Shown here one piece after another: positions 26,453-37,559 of a DNA stretch of 37,724 nucleotides. The notes beneath the pieces were generated by a model that was not told where the DNA came from, made no database searches, and was given only the letters and a program-made list of their open reading frames with translations. The stretch lies in the NCBI RefSeq assembly GCF_022179085.1, contig NZ_BPQE01000046.1, forward strand, positions 1-37,724. Direction: 5' to 3'. How positions within the stretch are numbered: position 1 is the stretch's first letter; every line of letters begins with the position of its first letter. The translations under genes were made by a program, and so were the position numbers. Source of the stretch: Methylobacterium aerolatum (lineage in GTDB: Bacteria; Pseudomonadota; Alphaproteobacteria; Rhizobiales; Beijerinckiaceae).

Positions 26453-27478
26453 TTACGGCGCGAGTACTCGAACGATTGCACTCCCGGGGTCCGAACCGTT
26501 GTCTTTGACTTCCTTCAGGCTCTCTACGATCCGCGCGGCCACCGGCAGCCGGTAATGCAGCGCGTCCCAATAGTTGGTGTCCTCCGTTGTCACGGCGGAC
26601 GGGAAGCGGAAATCCACCACGAGGGCGCCGTTGTCCCTGCCGATGGCCGCCGCGCGGCCCTTGCAGGCGGCCTCGCGGGCGCCGGCCGGCGTGCCGGGTC
26701 GGCCCTGGGCACGAGCGTGGACCGGCATGAAGGCCAGGATGGTCCGGGTCTGTCCGTGTAGTCCTGCGATCAGCGCCTCCAACCGGTCGAGGGCCGGCAT
26801 CGGGGCATCGGTGGGATCCGCATGGGCGTCCCGCGCCGGGGCGCCGGCGGCGATGTGGGCACGGGCGCGGGCGGGATCGTATGCCGTTTCCGGCGGGGTG
26901 AAGACGGCAAAGCCGTCCGGCCGGATCGCGGCACGGCCCCGGCCCAGATGGAGGGCGGCGGCCTTCCAGGCGGATTCGAGGCTGCGCAGGTTCACTTGGC
27001 GGAAGGCGCCGAAGGTGGGGTGCGGCTCGTAGAGCCAATCGGGGAAAGCGATGGCACCACGCGGCGCCGGGTTCGCGTCGCACCATGTCGCGTCGAGGCC
27101 GAAAATGACGGTGTCCGGCGTGCGGGCCGCCAGAAACAGGGCGGCGAGGCGCAACTGTTCGTCCGGCGTGGCGCCGTTCATGGCGAGGTTGGCGAAGCGC
27201 GAGCCAAGGGCCGCATCCAGCGCCTGCGGGTCGAGGAGGCGGGAGGTCGAGGAGCCGAACACCGCGGAGGTGAAAACCCCGCTCCGCGCAACCTGCGGGT
27301 AGGACCAGCGCTGGTCGGTATCGACGAGCGGCCCCGGCGGATAGCCCGGTGCCGCGCGCAATCCATACGGGTCGGCCAGGGCGACGAAGGCGATGACGGC
27401 CAGGCCGAGGCCCAAACCGGTCACGAGGACGTCGCGCACGAACCGGGTCCAGCTGTGGCTTTGGCTCGGCTGTTCCAT
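26453..27478 (-). CDS. Membrane-anchored SGNH-like hydrolase of unknown function
   Basis: A 341-residue protein from ATG 27478 (a GTG one codon upstream is also possible). A single hydrophobic helix (about 15-36, DVLVTGLGLGLAVIAFVAL) predicts an inner-membrane anchor with the rest in the periplasm. The pattern fits SGNH hydrolases: a Ser block FGSSTSR (74-80), a following AMNGATP with N101, and a C-terminal D-x2-H as YWDALHYR with D305 and H308. Such anchored SGNH proteins often modify exported polysaccharides, for example by acetylation, but no polysaccharide genes are adjacent, so the role is open. The gene stands alone, convergent with tgt. Confidence 0.7.
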   Translation of the reverse strand: MEQPSQSHSWTRFVRDVLVTGLGLGLAVIAFVALADPYGLRAAPGYPPGPLVDTDQRWSYPQVARSGVFTSAVFGSSTSRLLDPQALDAALGSRFANLAMNGATPDEQLRLAALFLAARTPDTVIFGLDATWCDANPAPRGAIAFPDWLYEPHPTFGAFRQVNLRSLESAWKAAALHLGRGRAAIRPDGFAVFTPPETAYDPARARAHIAAGAPARDAHADPTDAPMPALDRLEALIAGLHGQTRTILAFMPVHARAQGRPGTPAGAREAACKGRAAAIGRDNGALVVDFRFPSAVTTEDTNYWDALHYRLPVAARIVESLKEVKDNGSDPGSAIVRVLAP

Positions 27479-27620
27479 CACGTCGGCGGCTTCGATGGGT
27501 AATGCGACGGATTTACGGTCTACCGCCGCCGAGCCCGGCTGGATTCCGTCGATAAGGCAGGAAGCAAAGCAATCCTCGAACGAGCCACGCCCGCACGCTT
27601 TCCTTCCGCTTCAAAGTACG

Positions 27621-27664
27621 AAGAAATTGGGAGGGGGTGAGCCCGACGAGGCTCACCCCCTCCC
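27621..27664 (-). terminator. Intrinsic terminator of clpB
   Basis: GGGAGGGGGTGAGCC (27629-27643) and GGCTCACCCCCTCCC (27650-27664) form a perfect 15-bp stem with a six-base loop. On the minus strand it is followed by AATTTCTT. It starts 17 bases past the clpB stop. Confidence 0.9.
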
Positions 27665-27681
27665 GGCGATGCTGCGCCCGA

Positions 27682-30306
<2,625 letters not shown>

Positions 30307-30421
30307 GGGTTTGCCTCTCCCGCACCGGCGCGCCGCCCGTGGTGGCACGGCACGCCGAAACGTTGCCCCCGGCCATCCGCCGCAAAGGAGCCCCGGCGCT
30401 GCCAAGCCACCGGTAGACCGG

Positions 30422-30449
30422 ATGTGGTGTTGCAATTGCGCACCACAAG
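30422..30449 (-). promoter_or_regulatory. Candidate heat-shock promoter / dyad upstream of clpB
   Basis: On the minus strand, CTTG (30449-30446) and CCACAT (30427-30422) are 18 bases apart, loosely like the alphaproteobacterial RpoH pattern (CTTG and CC-AT). The stretch between them is part of an imperfect 21-base dyad, TGGTGTTGCAATTGCGCACCA, centred on the perfect palindrome GCAATTGC. It could be a promoter, an operator for the divergent pair, or both. Confidence 0.35.
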
Positions 30450-30510
30450 GGGCTCCGACGCGGGAACGCGGGACTTGAAAATCGGCGCGAATCCGCGCTC
30501 CATCTCCTCC

Positions 30511-31287
30511 ATGGCTACGCTTGCTGAGATGCGCGTGACAGCGCTTTTTCGTTATCCCGTGAAGGGTTTGAGCCCGGAACCGGTGGACAATGTCGAGATC
30601 GCAACCAGTGGTTTTTTTCCGGGCGACCGGCTCTACGCCATCGAGAATGGCGATTCGGGCTTTAACCCCGTGGCTCCCCGCCACCAGCCCAAGACGAAAT
30701 ATCTGATGCTGATGCGGGACGAGACCCTGGCCCGGCTGCGCACCCGCTACGACGACGCCACGTCCTCGCTGACCATCGAGGGCGCAGGCGAGCCGCTCAC
30801 GGCGCGGCTCGATACCGAGGAGGGGCGCCGCGCCGTCGAGGATTTGATCCGGCGTTTCGTGCCGGAGGCCCTGCGCGGCGAACCGAGGGTGCTGGAGGCC
30901 CCGCCCCAGTACCGCTTCACCGACTCGCCCACCGGCTACGTCTCGCTCATCAACCGGGCGAGCGTGCAAGCGTTGGAAGACGAACTCGGCGTGCCGGTCT
31001 CGCCCCTGCGCTTTCGTGGCAATCTGCTGGTGGAGGGGCCGGCGCCCTTCGCGGAACTGGAGATGCTCGGTCAGGTGCTCGAGGCCCCGAGCGGCCTGCG
31101 CTTCAAGATCACCAAGCGGACGGTGCGCTGCGCGGCGACGAACGTCGATCCCGACACGGCCGAGCGCGATCTCGATATCCCGTGGACCATCGACAAGCGC
31201 TTCGGCCACCGGGACCTCGGCGTCTACATGGAAGTGATCGCGGGCGGCGGGCTCGCGGTTGGGGATTCGCTGCGGGTGGTGGGGTAG
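30511..31287 (+). CDS. MOSC-domain protein (YcbX/mARC-like)
   Basis: A 258-residue protein with an N-terminal MOSC beta-barrel (VTALFRYPVKGLSPEPVDNVEI..GFFPGDRLYAI, 8-45) and a C-terminal MOSC domain. The conserved molybdenum-cofactor cysteine is C207, in ITKRTVRCAATNVDP. Related YcbX/mARC proteins use the cofactor to reduce N-hydroxylated compounds; others are of unknown function. The ATG at 30511 has no obvious ribosome-binding site, and ATG 30529 (MRVTALF) is a shorter alternative. It diverges from clpB and is convergent with shc. No redox partner gene is adjacent. Confidence 0.87.
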   Translation: MATLAEMRVTALFRYPVKGLSPEPVDNVEIATSGFFPGDRLYAIENGDSGFNPVAPRHQPKTKYLMLMRDETLARLRTRYDDATSSLTIEGAGEPLTARLDTEEGRRAVEDLIRRFVPEALRGEPRVLEAPPQYRFTDSPTGYVSLINRASVQALEDELGVPVSPLRFRGNLLVEGPAPFAELEMLGQVLEAPSGLRFKITKRTVRCAATNVDPDTAERDLDIPWTIDKRFGHRDLGVYMEVIAGGGLAVGDSLRVVG

Positions 31288-31310
31288 GTTCCACCCCATC
31301 CTACATCGCT

Positions 31311-31407
31311 CGCCGTCATCGTGAGCGATAGCGAAGCAATCCAGGGGCGCGACGACCGGCAACGGCCCGCATCCTTGGATTGCTTCCCTGCCCTCGCAAT
31401 GACGGCG
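31311..31407. repeat. REP-like hairpin between convergent genes
   Basis: The ends CGCCGTCAT and ATGACGGCG are perfect inverted repeats, and GAAGCAATCCAGG pairs inside with CCTTGGATTGCTTC. The core GCGAAGCAATCCAGGG is shared with the element at 1605-1698. It lies between the facing ends of the MOSC gene and shc. Confidence 0.75.
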
Positions 31408-31464
31408 CGATTCACGAGGTGGTCGCAGAGCCGTGCGGCGCTCTCTGGCGCCGCGCCGGCCGCA

Positions 31465-33462
31465 TCACATCCCGAAGGCGACCTTGCCGGTGTTGCTTTT
31501 CTTCAGGTTCCGGTAGCGCGCCAGCGCCCAGAGCGGGAAGAACTTCGGATAGCCATGGTACTTCAGGTAGAAGACCCGCGGGAAGCCGGTGGCCGTGTAG
31601 CGCTCCTCGCTCCAGAGTCCGTCCGTATCCTGCGTCCGGGTCAGGAAGTTGACGCCCCGGGCCACGGCCGGGTCGTCGGTGGCGCCGGCGGCCATCAGGG
31701 CGAGTAGCGCCCAGGCGGTCTGCGAGGCGGTGGACGAGCCGGGCTCGAAGGCCGGGTCGATCTTGTAGGAGGAGGCGTCCTCGCCCCAGCCGCCATCCGG
31801 GTTCTGGATGCGGATGAGCCACGCCACCGACTTCTGGATGCGCGGATCGGCATGATCGACGCCTGCGGCGTTCAGGGCGTTCAGCACGGACCACGTGCCG
31901 TAGATGAAGTTCATGCCCCAGCGGCCGTACCAGGAGCCGTCCTCCTCCTGATCGTTCAGGAGGTAGTTCACCCCCCGGTCGAGGGGGCGGCAGCTCTCGC
32001 GGGTCTCGCCGAGCTGGGCCAGCATGCCCACGACGCGGGCGGTGACGTCCGCCGTCGGCGGGTCGAGGAGCGCCCCGTGATCCGAGAACGGGATGTGGTT
32101 GAGATACATGTGGTTGTTGTCGGCGTCGAAGGCCGCCCAGCCGCCATCGGCCGATTGCAGGCCGACCACCCACTCTACGGCCCGCGCGATGGCGGCCTTG
32201 TAGTCCGGCATCCCCGCCACGAGGCCGTGCTGCCGCATGGCGCGGTCCATCGCCATGACCACCACGGCGGTGTCGTCGAGATCCGGATAGTGGGCGTTGG
32301 CGTACTGGAAGGCCCAGCCGCCCGGCCGCACCTTCGGCTTGCGCGCGGCCCAATCGCCGACGATGTCGAGCACTTGGCGGGGCTTCAGCCAGTCGAGCCC
32401 GGCGCGGGCCTGTGCCTCGGCCTGCGGTCCACCGGCCTCGAGGAAGGCGTGGCTTGCCAGGGCCGTATCCCAGACCGGCGAAACGCAGGGCTGGACATAG
32501 GCCTCGTCGGTCTTGACCACGACCAGCTTCTCGATGGCCTCAAGGGCCACCTTCACCTGCGGGTGATCGGGCGTGTAGCCCATGATCTCGTACATCAGGA
32601 TGGAGTTGACCATCGGCGGGAAGATGGCGCCCAGCCCGTCTTCGCCGTTCAGGCGCTCGCTCACCCAGGCGCGGGCCATCTCCATGGCGCGCATCCGCGG
32701 CTTGCGCGGAAACAGATGCTCGGTTCGCTGCAGGACCCAATCGATGGCGCCGAAGATCGGCGTCCACGGCCATGTGGCGTGGGGCGATCCCGGCCAGGAC
32801 CGCACGCTCTGCGGAGGCGTGACGAACAGCTCCTGCACACCGATGCCGCGCGGATTCTTGGCGCGGGGCTTGGTTGCCTGCAGGACGAACATCGGCACCA
32901 TCGTGCAGCGCGCCCAGTAGCTCACCTTGTCGATGTGGAAGGGGAACCACTTCGGCAGGAACATGATCTCGACCGGCATCACCGGCACGGCGGTCCAGGG
33001 CACCTCGCCGTAGAGCGCCAGCATGAAGCGGGTGAAGACGTTGGCGTTGGCCGCCCCGCCCCGGGCGAGGATCGCCTCGCGCGCCCGGCGCATGTGCGGC
33101 GCCTCGATGTCCTCGCCGATCATCTTGAGGCAGAAATACGCCTTCACGGTCGCGGACATGTCGAAGGGGCCCTCGTGGACGAGGGCCCAGCCGCCATGCG
33201 GCCCCTGCGTGCGGCGCAGGTAGTTGCCGATCTTCCGTTCGAGATCGGGGGCGGGCGGATAGCCGCGGAAGTGATGGAACAGGATGTATTCGGAGGGGAT
33301 GGTGGCATCCGCCTCGAGTTCGAAGCAGATGTGGCCGTCCGCGTGGGCCAGGGCGCTTAGGGCCTGCGTCGCCGCGCTGACGGAGCGCTCCACGGCCTCA
33401 AGGGTGATCCCCTGGGTCTTCGGGCGCTGAAGCGCCTCTATCTTTTTCACGGCCTCTTTCAT
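31465..33462 (-). CDS. shc: Squalene-hopene cyclase
   Basis: Shc (HpnF) cyclises squalene to hopene and diplopterol, the first hopanoids, at the inner membrane face. It has 665 residues from ATG 33462 (MKEAVKKIEALQR), with GAGG just upstream. The catalytic DXDD motif is present as DLDDTA in HYPDLDDTAVV. Several QW repeats, which stabilise the barrels, are visible: GGWALVHEG, QSADGGWAAF, QEEDGSWYGRWG, QNPDGGWGED and QDTDGLWSEE. It is the last gene of hpnA-hpnC-hpnD-hpnE-shc, 41 bases after hpnE, so the operon both makes squalene and uses it. Confidence 0.96.
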   Translation of the reverse strand: MKEAVKKIEALQRPKTQGITLEAVERSVSAATQALSALAHADGHICFELEADATIPSEYILFHHFRGYPPAPDLERKIGNYLRRTQGPHGGWALVHEGPFDMSATVKAYFCLKMIGEDIEAPHMRRAREAILARGGAANANVFTRFMLALYGEVPWTAVPVMPVEIMFLPKWFPFHIDKVSYWARCTMVPMFVLQATKPRAKNPRGIGVQELFVTPPQSVRSWPGSPHATWPWTPIFGAIDWVLQRTEHLFPRKPRMRAMEMARAWVSERLNGEDGLGAIFPPMVNSILMYEIMGYTPDHPQVKVALEAIEKLVVVKTDEAYVQPCVSPVWDTALASHAFLEAGGPQAEAQARAGLDWLKPRQVLDIVGDWAARKPKVRPGGWAFQYANAHYPDLDDTAVVVMAMDRAMRQHGLVAGMPDYKAAIARAVEWVVGLQSADGGWAAFDADNNHMYLNHIPFSDHGALLDPPTADVTARVVGMLAQLGETRESCRPLDRGVNYLLNDQEEDGSWYGRWGMNFIYGTWSVLNALNAAGVDHADPRIQKSVAWLIRIQNPDGGWGEDASSYKIDPAFEPGSSTASQTAWALLALMAAGATDDPAVARGVNFLTRTQDTDGLWSEERYTATGFPRVFYLKYHGYPKFFPLWALARYRNLKKSNTGKVAFGM

Positions 33463-33503
33463 CGATCCTCGCCTCACGGTCGCGGCATTGCAACCGCCAT
33501 GCC

Positions 33504-34790
33504 TCAAGCTGCGCCACGCGCCGGTGTTTCCGCGCACATCAACGTGCGCGCGGCCGTTTTGCCCGATCGGATCGCGCCCTCGATGGTCGAGGGCAGACCC
33601 GTGGCCGTCCAATCCCCCGCCAGCACGAGATTCGCGTGAGCCGTGCGGGCGGGCGCACGCCGGGCGGCCTCCGCCGGCGTCGCCGCGAATGTCGCACGCT
33701 TCTCCTTGACGATCTGCCAGCGGGGCAGTTCCGGCGCAAGATTACCGAGCGTGGCGATCTCCCCCCAGATCTGCCGCGCCAGCTCCTCGCGGGGCACGTC
33801 GAGCAGGCGATCCGCCCCGCTGATGGTCACGGAATAGCGGTCGGAATAGGCGAAAAGCCACTCCGTCAGCCCGTTCACCACGCCGAGAACCAGGGGGCTT
33901 CCGGGCTTCGGCGCAAGGGCGAAGTGGGCGTTCACGATGGAGCGGAATTCCCGCGGCGCGGGGATTTGCGGCAACAGTTCCGAGGCCACCCACGGCGGCA
34001 CGGCGAGGACGACCGAATCACCCGGCCCGACTGCCTCCTCCCCGTCGGAGAAGGACAACGCGGTGACGCGCCCGCCCTCCGCCGCGATGGTGCGCAGGCG
34101 GCGCCCGAACCGGATCGCCACGCCGCGCGCCTCCAGCGTTCTCACGGCGGGATCGACGAAGGCGTAGGACAGGCCCTTCTCCGCCACGAGGGGGCGGCAG
34201 GCCCTGCCGCCCGCGCCCAGCGTCTCCCGCAAAATGCGGGCGGCGAGGCCGACATCGCTGTCGCGGGGCTCGGTGTTCAGGGCGGCGAGGAGGACCGGGT
34301 GCCAGAGACGGTCGTAAAGCGGCCCGGCGCAGTCCATGCTCTCCCCGATTGTCCCGCCCGTACCCTCGGCCTTGCCGGCGGCGGCGCGGAGGATGCCGAG
34401 GGGGGCGAGGTAATCGCGGGCGCGGGTGCCCGGCACCCGCCGGGACGGGCTCAGCACCCACCAGGGCAGACGCCCCGCATTGGGGCGCAGGGTCCAGCGC
34501 TGCCCGGTCTTCAGGTCGGCGAAGTCGAAGGCCGCCTCGTCCGGGCCGAGGAGGGCGTCGGCGGGGGCGCCGATCTCCTTGAGGAAGCCGAGGGCGTCGG
34601 CGTTGCCGGAGAGGAGCAGGTGGTTGCCGTTGTCGATCGTCAGCCCGAGGGACGGATCGAAATACGAGCGGCAGCGTCCACCGCCCTGCTTCGCGGCCTC
34701 GTGCAGGACGACCCGCACCCCGTCCTTCGCCAGGCAGACGGCGGCGGAGAGGCCGGCGAGCCCGGCGCCGACGACGTGGACCGTGCCCAT
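33504..34790 (-). CDS. hpnE: Hydroxysqualene dehydroxylase HpnE
   Basis: HpnE is a flavoprotein that reductively removes the hydroxyl of hydroxysqualene to yield squalene, the third step of the HpnCDE route. It has 428 residues from ATG 34790. The N-terminal FAD motif is VHVVGAGLAGLSAAVCLA, followed by GGRCRSYFD and DNGNHLLLSGN. The C-terminal FAD segment NLVLAGDWTATGLPSTIEGAIRSG is typical of the amine-oxidase/phytoene-desaturase group to which it belongs. The start overlaps the hpnD stop by one base (TGATG). Confidence 0.94.
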   Translation of the reverse strand: MGTVHVVGAGLAGLSAAVCLAKDGVRVVLHEAAKQGGGRCRSYFDPSLGLTIDNGNHLLLSGNADALGFLKEIGAPADALLGPDEAAFDFADLKTGQRWTLRPNAGRLPWWVLSPSRRVPGTRARDYLAPLGILRAAAGKAEGTGGTIGESMDCAGPLYDRLWHPVLLAALNTEPRDSDVGLAARILRETLGAGGRACRPLVAEKGLSYAFVDPAVRTLEARGVAIRFGRRLRTIAAEGGRVTALSFSDGEEAVGPGDSVVLAVPPWVASELLPQIPAPREFRSIVNAHFALAPKPGSPLVLGVVNGLTEWLFAYSDRYSVTISGADRLLDVPREELARQIWGEIATLGNLAPELPRWQIVKEKRATFAATPAEAARRAPARTAHANLVLAGDWTATGLPSTIEGAIRSGKTAARTLMCAETPARGAA

Positions 34791-35641
34791 CACAGGAGAC
34801 CGTGGCGGAGGGCGACGAGGATCAGGGGGAACTTGCCCGGCTTCACCCGCGCCCGCGGCGGGGTCCAGCCGCGGGCGACGACGGCATCGAGGTAGAGCCG
34901 GTAGGCGGCCGCCATCAGGCGCGCCGCCTTCGTCGCCTTGCGCGGGCTGCGGCGGATGATCTCCCAGGTGGCGCGGTAATGCTCTTCCGCCTCGCGGGCG
35001 ATCGCCGAACAGACCTCCCCGATGCGGGGATGCATGATCGCCTGAATCGGTGTGGGGTTCGTCAGGCCGATGGCCTCCAGCTTCTCGCGCGGCAGGTAGA
35101 GGCGTCCGCGCTCGGCATCCTCGTCGATGTCGCGCAGGATGTTGGTGAGCTGCAGCGCCCGGCCCTGGTGCCACGCCAGCTTGATTCCATCCGCCTCGGG
35201 CATCCCGAAGATACGCACCGACAAGCGGCCGACGGCGCTCGCGACCCGGTCGCAGTAGAGGTCGAGGGTGGCCTCGTCGGGGGCGACGATGTCCTCCTCG
35301 GCATCCATGGCCATGCCGTCGATGACCGCCTGGAAATCCTCGCGCTTGAGGTCGAACTGCGCCACGGGGCCGACGAGGTCACGGGTCCGCGCCACGGGGC
35401 GCCCGGCATAGAGCGCATCGATATCCGCGCGCCAGCGGTCGAGTTCGGCCCGGCGCACCTCGCGGGTGCCGCCGTCGTCGGCGACATCGTCCACCGCCCG
35501 GCAGAAGGCGTAGACCGCATACATCGCCTCCCGCCGTTCTTTCGGCAGCAGGCGCATGGCCGTGTAGAAGGAGGAACCGGCGGCCGGCAGCGCCGGGGCG
35601 GCCTCGGCGGAGGTCGGCGCGGGCGAAGCGGTGGCGCTCAA
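34790..35641 (-). CDS. hpnD: Presqualene diphosphate synthase HpnD
   Basis: HpnD joins two farnesyl diphosphates to presqualene diphosphate, the first step of bacterial squalene synthesis by HpnCDE. It has 283 residues. Prenyl-transferase features are SSFYTAMRLLPKERREAMYAVYAFCR, the first Asp-rich motif DDVADD, YCDRVASAVGRLSVRIFG, and the second motif LTNILRDIDEDAERGRLYLP. The likely start is TTG 35641, which overlaps the hpnC stop as TTGA; no ATG precedes the conserved region in this frame after the hpnC overlap. Its stop overlaps hpnE by one base. Confidence 0.92.
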   Translation of the reverse strand: MSATASPAPTSAEAAPALPAAGSSFYTAMRLLPKERREAMYAVYAFCRAVDDVADDGGTREVRRAELDRWRADIDALYAGRPVARTRDLVGPVAQFDLKREDFQAVIDGMAMDAEEDIVAPDEATLDLYCDRVASAVGRLSVRIFGMPEADGIKLAWHQGRALQLTNILRDIDEDAERGRLYLPREKLEAIGLTNPTPIQAIMHPRIGEVCSAIAREAEEHYRATWEIIRRSPRKATKAARLMAAAYRLYLDAVVARGWTPPRARVKPGKFPLILVALRHGLL

Positions 35642-36534
35642 CGGGCAGCTCCCTGCATGGCCGCGCGGACGACGCGGCCCCGGAACGGGCGGCGGGCGAG
35701 GGTCGCGGCGACGCCGCGCAACGCCACGAGGGCGAAGGCGGCCTTGCCGTGATGCACCTTCTCCGACAGCGGGTCGCGCTCCAAGAGGCCCTTCGACAGC
35801 ACCACCGCGAGGCGGTGGATGGCGGCGATCTCCAGGGCGAGGCGCGTGTCGTCGATCAGGTCGGGCAGCACGGCGCCCTCGTCGAGGAGCACGAGGCACC
35901 GGCCGGCGAGTTCGCGCAAGGCCGCGCGCAACGGGGGCGGCGCCTTGGTCTCTCCGAGCATGGCGACCGAGGCGCCGTGCCGGTCCAGGCAATCCTGCGG
36001 CAGGTAGACCCGGTCGAGATCGCGGAAATCCTTTCCGCAATCCTGGATGTGGTTGATCACCTGCAACGCCGCGCAGATCGCGTCGGAGGGACCCCAGACC
36101 CGGGCCGGATCCTCGCCGTGGACATCGAGGACGTAGCGGCCGACCGGCATCGCCGAGTAGCGGCAATAGTGGATCAACTCGTCCCAGTCGGCGTAGCGGT
36201 TCTTGCGCGCATCCATGCGGAAGGCGTCGAGCAGTTCGAGGGCGTGCCGGGGCGGCAGGCGTCGCACGGACAGCTCGGCCTTCAACGGCTCGGCCTCGGG
36301 ATCGGCCGGTCCGGCACCGGTGAGGGCGTCGGCCAGCCCGTCGAGCAGGGCGATCTTGCGCTCGGGCGGGAGGTCGGCGTGGTCGGCCACGTCGTCACCG
36401 GCACGGACGAAATCGTAGAAGGCCAGGATCGCCCCGCGATGGCGCGGGTGGATCAGGTGGGAGGCCACGGGGAAGTTCTCGTCCCGGTGGCCCTTGCCGG
36501 AACGCGTATCCGTCGCGCTGTCGAGGGTGGTCAT
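35638..36534 (-). CDS. hpnC: Hydroxysqualene synthase HpnC
   Basis: HpnC converts presqualene diphosphate to hydroxysqualene, the second step of the HpnCDE route. It has 298 residues and is a paralogue of HpnD. It shows ENFPVASHLIHPRHRGAILAFYDFVR, the Asp motif AGDDVADHAD, YCRYSAMPVGRYVLDVHG, and INHIQDCGKDFRDLDRVYLPQD. The ATG overlaps the hpnA stop (ATGA at 36534-36531), and the stop overlaps the TTG start of hpnD. Confidence 0.94.
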   Translation of the reverse strand: MTTLDSATDTRSGKGHRDENFPVASHLIHPRHRGAILAFYDFVRAGDDVADHADLPPERKIALLDGLADALTGAGPADPEAEPLKAELSVRRLPPRHALELLDAFRMDARKNRYADWDELIHYCRYSAMPVGRYVLDVHGEDPARVWGPSDAICAALQVINHIQDCGKDFRDLDRVYLPQDCLDRHGASVAMLGETKAPPPLRAALRELAGRCLVLLDEGAVLPDLIDDTRLALEIAAIHRLAVVLSKGLLERDPLSEKVHHGKAAFALVALRGVAATLARRPFRGRVVRAAMQGAAR

Positions 36535-37559
36535 TTCAAGTATCCCGCGCCCCGGAACCAGTCGATCGCGTCGGACAGGCCCTCGCGATAAGGACGGGCC
36601 TTGTAGCCGAGTTCCGCGCGCGCCTTCCTGTCGGAGAAGAACATCCGGTACCGGGACATGCGGATCCCGTCGATCGTGGCGAAGGGCTGACGCCCTGTCA
36701 CGCGCGCCGCGAGCTGGGCGAAGAACGCGATCGGGTACACCACGCCGCGCGGCAGGTTCACCGTCGGCGGCTTGCGCCCGACCATGCCCGCGATATCCGC
36801 CAGCATCTGGGACAGGAACACGTCCTCGCCGCCGAGGATGTAGCGCTCGCCGATCCGCCCCTTGCGCAGGGCGAGCAGGTGGCCGTGCGCCACGTCGTCC
36901 ACATGGGCGAGGTTGAGGCCGGTATCGACGAAGGCGGGCATCTTGCCGAGTGCCGCCTCCTGAATGATCCGCCCCGTAGGCGTCGGCTTCACGTCGCGGG
37001 GGCCGATGGGCGTCGAGGGGTTCACGATCACCGCCGGCAAGCCATCACGGGCGACCATTTCCTCCACGACGCGTTCCGCCACGACCTTGCTGCGCTTGTA
37101 GGCGCCGATGGCCGTCTCGGGTGTCAGCGGCATGGTCTCGTCGGAGGGCGTCACGCCGTCGGCCGGCGGGCGGATGGTGGCGACGCTCGAGGTGTAGACG
37201 ACGCGTTCCACGCCCGCGTCCAGGGCGGCCCGCATCATCAGGCGGGTGCCGTCGCGGTTGGTGCGGACGATCTCCTCCATATCCGGCGCCCATAGCCGGT
37301 AGTCGGCCGCCGCGTGGATCAGGTAGCGCTGGCCCCGCATGGCCTGGGCGACCGAGGCCGCATCGCGCATATCGCCGGTGACGATCTCGACATCGGGCCA
37401 GGTCAGATTGGTGCGTGGGCTCGTGGCGCGCACGAGGATGCGCACCGGGAAACCCGCCCGGCGGAAGACGTCGACCAGGGCCGAGCCGAGGAAGCCGCTC
37501 GCGCCGGTAATCAGCACGGGGCCGACGTCGGTCGGGCCGTTGGGGGTGGCCTCAGCCAT
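36531..37559 (-). CDS. hpnA: Hopanoid-associated sugar epimerase HpnA
   Basis: A 342-residue extended SDR of the NAD-dependent epimerase family found in hopanoid clusters. It is thought to act on sugar intermediates of hopanoid side chains, but its precise reaction is not settled. The cofactor motif is LITGASGFLGSAL near residue 17, and the active-site block is YKRSKVVAE (Tyr-x3-Lys). VNPSTPIGPRDVKPTPTGRII and RYILGGED are typical of HpnA. It begins at ATG 37559 and is the first gene of the operon seen here. Its stop overlaps hpnC. Confidence 0.93.
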   Translation of the reverse strand: MAEATPNGPTDVGPVLITGASGFLGSALVDVFRRAGFPVRILVRATSPRTNLTWPDVEIVTGDMRDAASVAQAMRGQRYLIHAAADYRLWAPDMEEIVRTNRDGTRLMMRAALDAGVERVVYTSSVATIRPPADGVTPSDETMPLTPETAIGAYKRSKVVAERVVEEMVARDGLPAVIVNPSTPIGPRDVKPTPTGRIIQEAALGKMPAFVDTGLNLAHVDDVAHGHLLALRKGRIGERYILGGEDVFLSQMLADIAGMVGRKPPTVNLPRGVVYPIAFFAQLAARVTGRQPFATIDGIRMSRYRMFFSDRKARAELGYKARPYREGLSDAIDWFRGAGYLK

